Source of the DNA: Hyphomicrobiales bacterium
GTDB lineage: Bacteria; Pseudomonadota; Alphaproteobacteria; Rhizobiales; Beijerinckiaceae
Assembly: GCA_028290125.1 (NCBI GenBank)
Contig: JAQGKM010000104.1
Coordinates: 1 to 22,316, forward strand
Direction of reading: 5' to 3'
Length of the DNA stretch: 22,316 bases
Each line of letters begins with the position of its first letter. The first letter of the stretch is position 1. The notes beneath the pieces were generated by a model that was not told the origin of the DNA, made no database searches, and was given only the letters and a program-made list of their open reading frames with translations. The position numbers and the translations under genes are program-made. This document shows, in pieces, positions 8,419-15,595 of the stretch.

Positions 8419-9342
8419 CTAGGGCGCGACGAGCACGAGCGCCAGACCCGGCACGTCGACGCCCCGGTCCTGCCGCACGGAAACATCGTCGCAGACGAGG
8501 GTCTCGAAGCCGGCGTCCGCCGCCAGCCGCGCGAGATAGGCGCGGGAATGCGCATAGCGCATGTCCTCGCCCAGCGTGTAATCGCCGGTCTCCGCCCTTT
8601 GCAGCGTGAAGGCGAACAGGCCGCCTGAGCTCAGCACGCGCCGCGCCTCCGCGAAGATCGACGCGAGATCGCCGCAATAGACGAAGACGTCCGCCGCCAG
8701 GACGAGATCGACGCTCTCCGCCGGACGCGCCGCCACGAAGGCGTGCATGTCGCCGGCCTCCACATCCCCGTACAGCCCGGTGGCGCGCGCGCGCGCCGCC
8801 ATTGCGGGGGCGAGATCGACGCCATCGATTTTGGCGCAGGCGCGGCCCATCTCGCGCGCCATCAGGCCGGTGCCGCAGCCAAGGTCCAGCGCCACGTCGA
8901 AGCGCATGGCGCGCGTGGCGCCTTGGCAGGCGCGCTCGATCGCGTCGCGCAGGATTTCCGGCGCGCGATAGGCGAGGTCGCGGACGAGATGCTCCTCGAA
9001 CCGCGCCGCATATTGATCGAACAGGTCGCGCACATAGGCGTCGGGCGGGCGTGCGGGGCTTTCGCCGTGCAGCCGTGCGAGACGGAGGCCCGCGCCTTGC
9101 GAATCGGCAGGGTCGCAGGCGAGCGCACGGGTAAAGGCCGCTTCCGCCGCCGGCGCCTCGCCCAGCGCGGCGCGTGCCTCGCCGAGCGCAAACCAGGCCG
9201 GCGCCCATTCAGGCGCGAGCTCCAGCGCCTGCTCGCATAGATCGGCGGCCGCCGCATGATCGCCCTCGGCGGCGGCGCCGCGCGCATAATCGTAGCGGCG
9301 ATCGGCGGCGAAGTTCCCGGAGGAGCGCAGGACGGGGTTCAT
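8419..9342 (-). CDS. TPR and class I SAM-dependent methyltransferase protein
   Basis: The 307-residue protein starts with two TPR-like helix pairs (about 14-80, with AAADLCEQALELAPEWAPAW and AEAAFTRALACDPAD). The methyltransferase domain follows, with the SAM-binding motif DLGCGTG at 153-159, an acidic residue after the next strand (GVDLAP), and DVFVYCGDL as the post-motif region. The substrate is not evident; TPR-methyltransferase fusions of this layout are known but mostly uncharacterised. ATG at 9342 is chosen; an in-frame TTG at 9351 adds three residues and is also possible, since neither has a strong ribosome-binding site. It is in line with the helicase gene (9-base gap) and 43 bases after the ModA-like gene, so probably in one operon. 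Confidence 0.85.
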   Translation of the reverse strand: MNPVLRSSGNFAADRRYDYARGAAAEGDHAAAADLCEQALELAPEWAPAWFALGEARAALGEAPAAEAAFTRALACDPADSQGAGLRLARLHGESPARPPDAYVRDLFDQYAARFEEHLVRDLAYRAPEILRDAIERACQGATRAMRFDVALDLGCGTGLMAREMGRACAKIDGVDLAPAMAARARATGLYGDVEAGDMHAFVAARPAESVDLVLAADVFVYCGDLASIFAEARRVLSSGGLFAFTLQRAETGDYTLGEDMRYAHSRAYLARLAADAGFETLVCDDVSVRQDRGVDVPGLALVLVAP

Positions 9343-9385
9343 GACGTTCAAGAACCCGCATCCAGCGGCGCGGTCAAGCCACCCG

Positions 9386-10150
9386 TCAGTTTGGCGACAG
9401 GCCGTTGCGACGCATCCCGGCGATCCCCTCGGGCGATTTCAGAAACGCGACGAAGTCCCGCGCTGCAGCAAGGCTGTTGGCTTTCGCCGAGACGCCGACG
9501 CCGTAGACCGAGCGGCTCCGGGCGTCGTCTGGCATGATGGCGACCGCCGCAAGGTTTTTCAGCGTGACGATCTCGCTCGCCTGCGCGACGCCGATGTCCG
9601 CCCTGCCCTCGGCGACCGGCACGGCGCCCTGTCCCGATTTGGCCTTCACCTCCTTGGCCCGAACCACATCTGCTATTCCGAGACGCTCGATCAGCGATTG
9701 GAAATAAACCGACGAGCCGCCGCCCAGCGCCGGATCGCTGTAGGAGATGCTTCTTGCTGCCATGAGAACGGCCTTGAGCTTTTCGATCGTCGCAATATCG
9801 GGTTTCGGCCCGCCAACAGGCCACGGCAGTTGCACCGCGTTGACGGCAATCACGGTCACCGGCTCGGCGACCGGCAAACCCTCTTTCACCAGATCCTGAA
9901 AGGCGTCGAACTCGGTGATCGCGACGTCAAAGGCCTCGCCGGCTTTCATGCGCTTGCGCGTGTCGGCGGAAGAATAATAAGGCAGGATCAACGTGTGCCC
10001 CGTGCGCTGCTCGAACAGCGGGCCGAGCTCGTCGAAAGCCGCTTTCATCGCTGTCGAGGCGAAAACCCGGATGTCGGCGGCCCTCGCGGCGCTGGCGCCC
10101 ATGACAATCGACAGGGCGACAGCGACTCCCTTCAAAATGACCTGCACCAT
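9386..10150 (-). CDS. ModA-like periplasmic substrate-binding protein, solitary
   Basis: The 254-residue protein has a Sec signal peptide (hydrophobic core VILKGVAVALSIVMGASA, likely cut after ARA, residues 20-24). A type 2 periplasmic binding domain follows, reading DIRVFASTAMKAAFDELGPL and later DVAITEFDAF. This is the COG0725 group that includes molybdate-binding ModA, but it lacks an exact copy of the usual molybdate-contact serines, so the ligand is open. No permease or ATPase gene is present in the window. ATG at 10150 is preceded by CGGAGC, a good ribosome-binding site. A longer in-frame start at 10216 is rejected because it puts 22 non-signal residues before the signal core. It sits at the head of the minus-strand methyltransferase-helicase-pdeM run. 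Confidence 0.7.
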   Translation of the reverse strand: MVQVILKGVAVALSIVMGASAARAADIRVFASTAMKAAFDELGPLFEQRTGHTLILPYYSSADTRKRMKAGEAFDVAITEFDAFQDLVKEGLPVAEPVTVIAVNAVQLPWPVGGPKPDIATIEKLKAVLMAARSISYSDPALGGGSSVYFQSLIERLGIADVVRAKEVKAKSGQGAVPVAEGRADIGVAQASEIVTLKNLAAVAIMPDDARSRSVYGVGVSAKANSLAAARDFVAFLKSPEGIAGMRRNGLSPN

Positions 10151-10277
10151 TGATGTGCTCCGAAAAACAAACGTTATGAAACGCAGGATCATTGCATGGC
10201 CAGCTTTGGCCGTCATCAGCAGGCGGCTTGCCCTGCGCGCGCTCGCCCTTTAGCTTTGCGCGCTGAAGGAGTTTCCC

Positions 10278-10622
10278 TTGACCCTCATCTACAAGATCGC
10301 GCCGCGCAGCCTCTGGGACGAGGCGGCGGCCGCTGGCGTGTTCACCGGCGCGCCGGTCGATCTAGCCGATGGCTACATTCATTTCTCCACGGCCACACAG
10401 ACGCGCGAAACGGCGGCGAAGCATTTCGCCGGGCAGAGCGACCTCGTGCTCGCCATCATCGATGCGGAGGCTCTGGGCGAAGCGCTGAAATGGGAACCGT
10501 CGCGCGGCGGCGACCTGTTCCCCCACCTCTATCGCGCGCTTCGCCTCGACGAAGTCGCCAGCGTCCACCCCCTGCCGCTCGACGCCAATGGCGCGCACGA
10601 ATTCGGAGCCCTGCTGTCATGA
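10278..10622 (+). CDS. DUF952 domain protein
   Basis: The 114-residue protein matches the DUF952 family. It begins TLIYKIAPRSLWDEAAAAGV and contains DGYIHFSTATQ, with WEPSRGGDLFPHLYRAL later. This fold is related to ADP-ribosyl-transfer/glutathione-S-transferase-like small domains, but its activity is not known. The start is TTG at 10278, decided by the ribosome-binding site GAAGGAG six bases upstream. The stop overlaps the pyrD ATG (ATGA), and DUF952-pyrD adjacency is common in Rhizobiales. Confidence 0.85.
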   Translation: MTLIYKIAPRSLWDEAAAAGVFTGAPVDLADGYIHFSTATQTRETAAKHFAGQSDLVLAIIDAEALGEALKWEPSRGGDLFPHLYRALRLDEVASVHPLPLDANGAHEFGALLS

Positions 10623-11698
10623 CCGGCCTGATCAATCTGCTCACCCGTCCGTTGCTGTTTGCGATGGAGCCCGAGCAGGCGCATTTCGCCACCATCGCGG
10701 CGCTGAAGACGCTGCCCCTGCCGGCCGCGCCGCCGCACGATCCGCGCCTTGCCGTCGAGGCCTTCGGCCTGCGCTTTCCCGCGCCGCTCGGCATGGCGCC
10801 GGGCTTCGACAAGGGCGGCGAAGTGCCCGACGCTTTGTTGCGCCTGGGCTTCGGCTCGGTGGAGGTCGGCACGATCACGCCGCTCCCGCAGCCCGGCAAC
10901 CCCAAGCCCCGCCTGTTCCGCCTCAAGGACGATTTCGCGGTGATCAACCGCCTCGGCTTCAACAGCGAAGGGCACGCGCCGCCGCATGCGCGCCTGCTCG
11001 CGCGCGCCGGCAAGACCGGCATCGTCGGCGTCAATGTCGGCGCCAACAAGGATTCGAGCGATCGCGCCGGCGATTACGTCAGCGGCGTGCGCGCCTTCGC
11101 GGATGTCGCGAGCTATTTCACGATCAACATTTCATCGCCCAACACGCCGGGCCTGCGCGACCTGCAACAGGCGCCGGCGCTCGACAACCTGCTCGGCCGC
11201 GTGATCGAGGCGCGCGACGAAATGGCTGCGGCGCACGGGCGCAAGCCCGTGCTGCTGAAGATCGCGCCCGACCTCGAGCCCGGCGATCTCGATGACATCG
11301 TGCGCGTCGCGCGCGAGCGGAAGGTCGACGGCATGATCGTCGGCAACACCACGATCGGCCGCCCCGCCACCCTGCAAAGTCCGGAAGCGCGCGAAGCCGG
11401 TGGCCTTTCGGGTCGGCCGCTTTTCGAACTCGCCACCAAGATGCTGGCGGCGACATATCTGCGCGTCGAGGGCCAGTTTCCGTTGATCGGCGTCGGCGGC
11501 ATCGACGGACCCGAGACCGCCTTCGCCAAGATCGAGGCGGGCGCGAGCCTGTTGCAGATCTATTCGGTGATGGTGTTCGAAGGTCCGGCGCTCGTCGGCG
11601 AAATTCATCGCGGCATCCTGCGCGAACTCGACAAGCGGGGCACGACGCTGGCGCAGAGCGTAGGCGCCCGCGCCGCGCATTTCGCAGCGGGCTTCTAG
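10619..11698 (+). CDS. pyrD: Dihydroorotate dehydrogenase (quinone), class 2
   Basis: The 359-residue enzyme oxidises dihydroorotate to orotate with quinone in pyrimidine synthesis, at the inner membrane. Evidence includes the N-terminal membrane-associating helices (residues 1-35), the FMN-pocket APLGMAPGFDKGGEVPDAL, and NVGANKD. FTINISSPNTPGLR holds the catalytic serine of class 2 enzymes (second Ser, about S173). Later come VGNTTIGR and GVGGIDGPETAFAKIEAGAS, which bind FMN phosphate. Length is normal. Translation is coupled to DUF952 by ATGA. The stop shares the palindrome CTAG with the stop of the convergent membrane-protein gene. Confidence 0.97.
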   Translation: MTGLINLLTRPLLFAMEPEQAHFATIAALKTLPLPAAPPHDPRLAVEAFGLRFPAPLGMAPGFDKGGEVPDALLRLGFGSVEVGTITPLPQPGNPKPRLFRLKDDFAVINRLGFNSEGHAPPHARLLARAGKTGIVGVNVGANKDSSDRAGDYVSGVRAFADVASYFTINISSPNTPGLRDLQQAPALDNLLGRVIEARDEMAAAHGRKPVLLKIAPDLEPGDLDDIVRVARERKVDGMIVGNTTIGRPATLQSPEAREAGGLSGRPLFELATKMLAATYLRVEGQFPLIGVGGIDGPETAFAKIEAGASLLQIYSVMVFEGPALVGEIHRGILRELDKRGTTLAQSVGARAAHFAAGF

Positions 11699-11967
11699 CG
11701 CCCGCGCACCGCCATCAGGCGCATGATCAGCCAGATCGGCACGACGATGATCGCGCCGGCGACGATGTATTGCGCGACGTCGCGGATGGCGTCGAAGCCC
11801 ATGTCCCAGAGGCGGCGGAAGAAACGCTCGACGCCGTAGATGATGTCGGCGGGGCGGATGTCGAGCCACACGAGCAGCGCGCCGACGATCAGCGACACGA
11901 ACAGCAGCTTCAGGAGCACGGCCAGCGGAGCGCCGCCGAAGAAGCGGGTCAGGGTATTGTCGGCCAT
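11695..11967 (-). CDS. Small membrane protein, DUF6460-like
   Basis: This 90-residue protein has two hydrophobic segments, one near residues 14-34 and one near 66-83, with a charged loop (RRLWDMGFDAIRD) between. It resembles small inner-membrane proteins of the DUF6460 type, which have no assigned activity. The start is uncertain. The ATG at 11967 gives the family-like beginning MADNTLTRFFGGAPLAVLL but a weak ribosome-binding site. The ATG at 12060 overlaps the preceding gene stop (ATGA) but adds 31 residues with unusual codons for this region, so 11967 is preferred. The stop TAG overlaps that of pyrD. Confidence 0.65.
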   Translation of the reverse strand: MADNTLTRFFGGAPLAVLLKLLFVSLIVGALLVWLDIRPADIIYGVERFFRRLWDMGFDAIRDVAQYIVAGAIIVVPIWLIMRLMAVRGR

Positions 11968-12056
11968 GGGTCTCGCGTTCGTCTTCTGCGCCGACCAGCC
12001 GGGCGCTTCCTGCGATTCATTTAGCACGATGAGGTCTTTCTTTGTAGCGGGCTCGA

Positions 12057-12461
12057 TCATGTGCGGTCCGGTGGCGTGTCGTCACGCATGATGCGCATCA
12101 TGCGGCGCATGAAGCGCTCGGCATAGTCGAGCGCGCGATCCATCTCCTCACGTCCGCGCGAGGGCGGCGTCACGGCGGTCGCGGGCGGCTGGCCTGCAAG
12201 GCGCGCCTTCAGTTCGGCGTTCTCTTTCGCAAGGCGGTCGATTTCGGAATTGAGCGCAGAGCGCTCCTGCGCGGCGGCGCGGCATTCGACGCTTTCGCCG
12301 GCCGGGCGGCACATCGCGACCTCGCCGGTGCGCGTGTCGAGTCGGAGAAACCCGCCCTGCGACGGCGTCATCGAATAGCGACCGTTCTCGCCGGCGGTCT
12401 GCGCCGACGCGGACCCGGCCAGCAGGCAGGCTCCGAAAAGGGCGAAAACGATGGCGCGCAT
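12057..12461 (-). CDS. Periplasmic coiled-coil protein, unknown function
   Basis: The 134-residue protein has a Sec signal peptide (RAIVFALFGACLLAGSASA, cut near residue 20). A segment with two cysteines follows (CRPAGESVEC), then a leucine/glutamate-rich coiled coil (ALNSEIDRLAKENAELKARL) and an Arg/Met-rich tail. GGFLRLDTRTGEVAMC looks like a short beta hairpin found in several alphaproteobacterial hypotheticals. The ATG at 12461 has GGGAG upstream, which decides the start over an upstream GTG-less candidate at 12491. It is transcribed ahead of the small membrane protein. No function can be assigned. Confidence 0.8.
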   Translation of the reverse strand: MRAIVFALFGACLLAGSASAQTAGENGRYSMTPSQGGFLRLDTRTGEVAMCRPAGESVECRAAAQERSALNSEIDRLAKENAELKARLAGQPPATAVTPPSRGREEMDRALDYAERFMRRMMRIMRDDTPPDRT

Positions 12462-12538
12462 GACGAACTCCCGGCTGACGAGGACGCACATGCTGTCATG
12501 CGCTCACGGCGAAACCGGGGCAGCCTGACGATGCCCGC

Positions 12539-13207
12539 TCAGGCGTCGTTGGTGCTCTGCCACTGGCCGGCTTCGATCTTGGACGCTGCAATGACGGCCT
12601 GCGTGCGGCTCTCGACGCCGAGCTTCTGCAGGATCGCCGAGACATGCGCCTTCACGGTCGCTTCCGAGACCGACAGCTCATAGGCGATCTGCTTGTTGAG
12701 CAGGCCTTCCGACAGCATCATCAGGACGCGCACCTGCTGGGGCGTCAGCGATGCGAGGCGGCGCACGGTGTCGGCCGTCTCCTTGTCGGCCGGTCCCGTG
12801 AGATCGACGTCGGCGGGCGTCCAGGTCTGGCCGGCGAGGATGCTGCGGATGGCGTGGCGCATGGCCTCGATGTCGGTGGTCTTCGGGATGAAGCCCGAGG
12901 CGCCGAAATCGATGCAGCGGCGGATGACGCCGCGGTCCTCGTTGGCCGAGACCACCACGACAGGCACGCCCGGATATTGCGCGCGCAGATACATGAGGCC
13001 CGAAAAGCCGCGCACGCCCGGCATGGTGAGATCGAGCATGATGAGATCGGCGTCGGAATTCTTCTCGAGTTCCGCGCTGAGCGATTCAAGGTCGCCGCAT
13101 TCCACGATGTCGGCATCGGCGACCGCTCCGGCGACAGCCTGGCGCAGCGCGCCCCTGACCAGCGGATGATCATCTGCGATGAATATGCGTGTTGATGAAA
13201 GCTCCAC
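12539..13207 (-). CDS. NarL/FixJ-type LuxR response regulator
   Basis: The 222-residue regulator has a receiver domain with the acidic pair D12/D13, phospho-acceptor D59 (LIMLDLTMPG), the conserved Ser/Thr segment VVVVSAN and lysine in GFIPKTTD. A LuxR helix-turn-helix follows near the C-terminus (LTPQQVRVLMMLSEGLLNKQ to LGVESRTQAV). It is a typical phosphorylation-controlled DNA-binding activator. The GTG at 13207 is preceded by AGGGGG at 5 bases, which is stronger evidence than the ATG at 13222. No histidine kinase is in the window. It is divergent from a symporter gene, an arrangement reminiscent of CrbR-type acetate regulators, which is inference. Confidence 0.9.
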   Translation of the reverse strand: MELSSTRIFIADDHPLVRGALRQAVAGAVADADIVECGDLESLSAELEKNSDADLIMLDLTMPGVRGFSGLMYLRAQYPGVPVVVVSANEDRGVIRRCIDFGASGFIPKTTDIEAMRHAIRSILAGQTWTPADVDLTGPADKETADTVRRLASLTPQQVRVLMMLSEGLLNKQIAYELSVSEATVKAHVSAILQKLGVESRTQAVIAASKIEAGQWQSTNDA

Positions 13208-13314
13208 GCGTTCCCCCTGCATTCAGGCCGTCGCCGATGATTTAGCGACGCCCGGATCGGGCGACATTGATCTGGATCGGATCATCTCGCTCATGAACCA
13301 GGCGGCTAGCTACT

Positions 13315-13328
13315 TTTGCGGCCGGAAA
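13315..13328. promoter_or_regulatory. Imperfect dyad between response regulator and symporter genes
   Basis: In the 184-base gap between the divergent genes, TTTgCGGCCGgAAA forms a dyad centred on CGGCCG. It is a plausible binding site for the adjacent regulator, but the sequence was not matched to a known site. Confidence 0.25.
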
Positions 13329-13391
13329 CTATCTTTCATGTGTTGTAGGGATGACGCAAGCCCACGCTCGAGGCGTGCGCAGGAGAGAAGC

Positions 13392-15179
13392 ATGACGAAC
13401 CGGCTGACGGAGGCGGAAAGGCAGGCCCGCGGGTCGCTTGACGGACGCGTGGCCTTCGCCTCCGCGGCGGTGGCGATGGCCGCCGGGCTGATTGTCCTGC
13501 TCGACCGCATTGGTCTTCCCGAGCAGGGCGCGAAATGGCTGGCGATTCTCGTCGTCGCCGGCGCCCTGGCGCTGATCGGCCTTCTGCTGCGCGCGGCGCG
13601 CATTTCCACCTTCTATGTCGCGGCCCGGGCCGTGCCGGCGTCCTGGTCCGGGCTGGCTATCGCTGGCGCGATGGCCGGCATGGGGCTGATTTTCTTGCCG
13701 CCGCTGCCGCCGGGCCTGTCGGGCGTCGCGCTGCTGGCCGGCGTCGCCGCGGGTCTCGCAGGACTGGGGCTGCTGAGCGCGCCGATGCTGCGCAAGAGCG
13801 GGGCGTTCTCGGTCGCCGACCTTCTCTCGGCGCGCTTCCCTGCCCTGCCGGCGCGGCTCTGCATCGTTGCTCTGGCGGCTTGCGTCTGCGCGCTGGCGGC
13901 GCTCGCGGGCCTGTCCGAAGCCATGCGGCTGCTCGCCGCGCAGATGCGTCTGTCGCCCGGCGTCGCCGCAGGCCTGTCGGGCGTCGTCCTGCTGCTGACG
14001 CTCGTTCCCGGCGGTTTGCGCGGTCTCTCGTGGGGCGCCGCGACGGCGGGCGGTCTGTTGTTCGCAGCGCTTGCCGCGCCGATTCTGCTGCTCGCGGGAC
14101 AGGACATCGCCCTGCCGGCCCCCTGGATCGGCTCGCCGGAAGCCTGGGCGCACGCCTCCGAACGGCTTGGCGCCTGGGGCGGGCTTGGCGCTTGGGGCGG
14201 GCTTGGCGTCAGCGGGTTCGGCTGGCTCGCCGTTCCGATTGCGCTTGGCCTCGCGGCCTTCGCGCCGGTTCTCGCGCTGTCGACCACGACGCGCGATCGC
14301 GCGGGCGCGCAATATGCGGTGGCGGCCGGCGCCGTGTGGCTGCTGTTGATCGGCTTCGCCGCGGCGATGACGCTCGCGCTCGGCGCGATCGGGCTTGATG
14401 TCGCGCTGATCGGCCAGCGGCCGGACCGGCTCGCCGATGTCTTCTACCGCGCCAGCGCCGACGGCTTCCTCACCATCTGCGGCCAGCATGTCGGCGGCCC
14501 GGCCCCGGCGCGCGCCGCTTGCGCGGGCGTTCCGGGTTTCGCAGGCGCGCTGCGCGCCGGCGATGTCTCGGCGACACTGACCTTTCTGACTTTCGGGCTG
14601 GCGGACACGCAGGCGCTCGGCGGCGCGTGGCGGGCGATGACGCTGGCGGGCTGGTATGGCGCGAGCCTCGCGCTGGCGGCGGCGGGCCTGCAGGGCGTCG
14701 CGACCGCCATCGGTCATGACCTGCTCTATCGCATTCGCGACCGCGCGGTGATCACCAGCCGGCGGCTGGCGACGACACGGCTGGCGCTGGTTGCGAGCAC
14801 GCTCCTCATCTGCGCGGCTGTGCTGCGCTTCGATCCTGACCCGCGTCTCCTGCTGGCGGGATCGCTCATGCTTTGTGCGACCGGCCTCGCGCCGCTGCTG
14901 ATGCTGAGCTTCTGGACGCGCGCCGGCAGTCTGGAGTCCGTGCTGGCGATCGTCGCCGGACTTGGCGCGGCGACGTTTGTCACGCGCTCCCTGCTGGCCG
15001 AGGGCGCGCCGTTGGCGGAATGCATGGGCGCCGGCACATTGGCGGGCGCGGTTGCTGGCGTTGCCGTGGGGGTGATCGCCAGCCTGCGGCCGGGCGTCGA
15101 CCGCACGCATGGCGCCTTGTTTCGTGACCGCCTGCTGAGCGCCGGCGCTGATGCGCTGACGCCCGACAAGGGCGCCTGA
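13392..15179 (+). CDS. Sodium:solute symporter-like membrane protein (divergent)
   Basis: The 595-residue protein has about 13 hydrophobic helices. Segments recall the SSS family (VC_2705/ActP branch): FYVAARAVPASWSGLAIAGA near residue 70, and GLQGVATAIGHDLLYRI, matching the conserved GLxxAxAxxxHDLY region. Several motif positions are changed or shortened, so transport activity and substrate (acetate is typical) are uncertain. The ATG at 13392 has the ribosome-binding sequence AGGAGAGAAG just before it; the ORF opens further upstream but without support. Regulation by the divergent response regulator is likely. It is convergent with, and 3 bases from, the next small gene. Confidence 0.7.
   Translation: MTNRLTEAERQARGSLDGRVAFASAAVAMAAGLIVLLDRIGLPEQGAKWLAILVVAGALALIGLLLRAARISTFYVAARAVPASWSGLAIAGAMAGMGLIFLPPLPPGLSGVALLAGVAAGLAGLGLLSAPMLRKSGAFSVADLLSARFPALPARLCIVALAACVCALAALAGLSEAMRLLAAQMRLSPGVAAGLSGVVLLLTLVPGGLRGLSWGAATAGGLLFAALAAPILLLAGQDIALPAPWIGSPEAWAHASERLGAWGGLGAWGGLGVSGFGWLAVPIALGLAAFAPVLALSTTTRDRAGAQYAVAAGAVWLLLIGFAAAMTLALGAIGLDVALIGQRPDRLADVFYRASADGFLTICGQHVGGPAPARAACAGVPGFAGALRAGDVSATLTFLTFGLADTQALGGAWRAMTLAGWYGASLALAAAGLQGVATAIGHDLLYRIRDRAVITSRRLATTRLALVASTLLICAAVLRFDPDPRLLLAGSLMLCATGLAPLLMLSFWTRAGSLESVLAIVAGLGAATFVTRSLLAEGAPLAECMGAGTLAGAVAGVAVGVIASLRPGVDRTHGALFRDRLLSAGADALTPDKGA
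14166..14208 (+). repeat. Tandem 18-base repeat inside the symporter gene
   Basis: Two near-identical 18-base units (14166-14183 and 14184-14201, one mismatch) plus 7 bases of a third encode GAWGGLGAWGGLG in a loop between membrane helices. It looks like a recent in-frame duplication. Confidence 0.8.
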
Positions 15180-15182
15180 GAA

Positions 15183-15395
15183 TCAGACCCGCGGCTTGAT
15201 CGCGGCGTCGAATTCGGACTTCACGCAAATGGTCCCGACATCCGTGATGTTGCCGGCGATCTTGGCGGCGTCATGTGCAGCCGTTTCCGCCTGCTTGCAC
15301 TCGTTCACGTTAGGAAATTCACGGACCTGCGTATTCGTCTGTCCGTCGGCGCCGAGAAGAACCAGGACAAGGTGAACGACTGTGATCGTGCTCAC
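15183..15395 (-). CDS. Small protein, unknown function
   Basis: The 70-residue protein begins STITVVHLVLVLLGADG, a hydrophobic N-terminus. It contains two cysteines (NECKQAE and GTICVK), which could pair in the periplasm. No domain is recognised. The start is GTG at 15395, supported by AGAGGG upstream. It has its own leader (15396-15562), separate from the ligase gene downstream of it on the other side. It could be a small secreted or membrane-anchored factor. Confidence 0.65.
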   Translation of the reverse strand: MSTITVVHLVLVLLGADGQTNTQVREFPNVNECKQAETAAHDAAKIAGNITDVGTICVKSEFDAAIKPRV

Positions 15396-15428
15396 GAGAT
15401 GTGCCCTCTTGGGGTAAGTGGGACCGTT

Positions 15429-15448
15429 GGCCCGGCGTGAACCGGGCC
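15429..15448 (-). promoter_or_regulatory. Hairpin in leader of the small gene
   Basis: GGCCCGG (15429-15435) pairs perfectly with CCGGGCC (15442-15448) around a 6-base loop, about 30 bases upstream of the GTG start region. No T run follows on the minus strand, so a leader structure is more likely than a terminator. Confidence 0.4.
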
Positions 15449-15536
15449 TGTGAACTTCCAGAAAAAAGTGGCGGTGCGGGAGGAACCTAACCGACCCTTG
15501 AAGGTTACACCGGGTCTTGCGGTTGCAAAGTGTAAA

Positions 15537-15595
15537 CTTTTGTCACACCGCAGAAATTGACGTCACGGTTGCGCTTTTGTCGCACTGCGGCAATT
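15537..15595. repeat. Imperfect 22-base direct repeats at the ligase 3' end
   Basis: Copies at 15537-15558 and 15574-15595 share 18 of 22 bases (core CTTTTGTC..AC.GC.G.AATT). The second copy lies in the last codons of the ligase gene. Both are preceded by CGGTTGC. Function unknown; possible tandem binding sites for the small-gene promoter. Confidence 0.4.

Noticed and set aside
7787..9208. 473-codon open frame on the minus strand across the helicase/methyltransferase boundary
   Set aside because: It is out of frame with both genes, very Arg/Ala-rich and has no domain, so a shadow frame.
10172..10183. CGTT-ATGA-AACG dyad upstream of the ModA-like gene as a ModE-like molybdate site
   Set aside because: Only short arms match and the spacing is wrong for a ModE box; too weak to report as regulation.
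12515..12538. Hairpin terminator after the response regulator gene
   Set aside because: Only about five pairs (GGGCA/TGCCC) around a 9-base loop and no T run, so not convincing.
13329..15110. 593-codon open frame on the minus strand
   Set aside because: It lies opposite the symporter and is a Gln/Arg/Ala-rich translation without membrane segments or domains.
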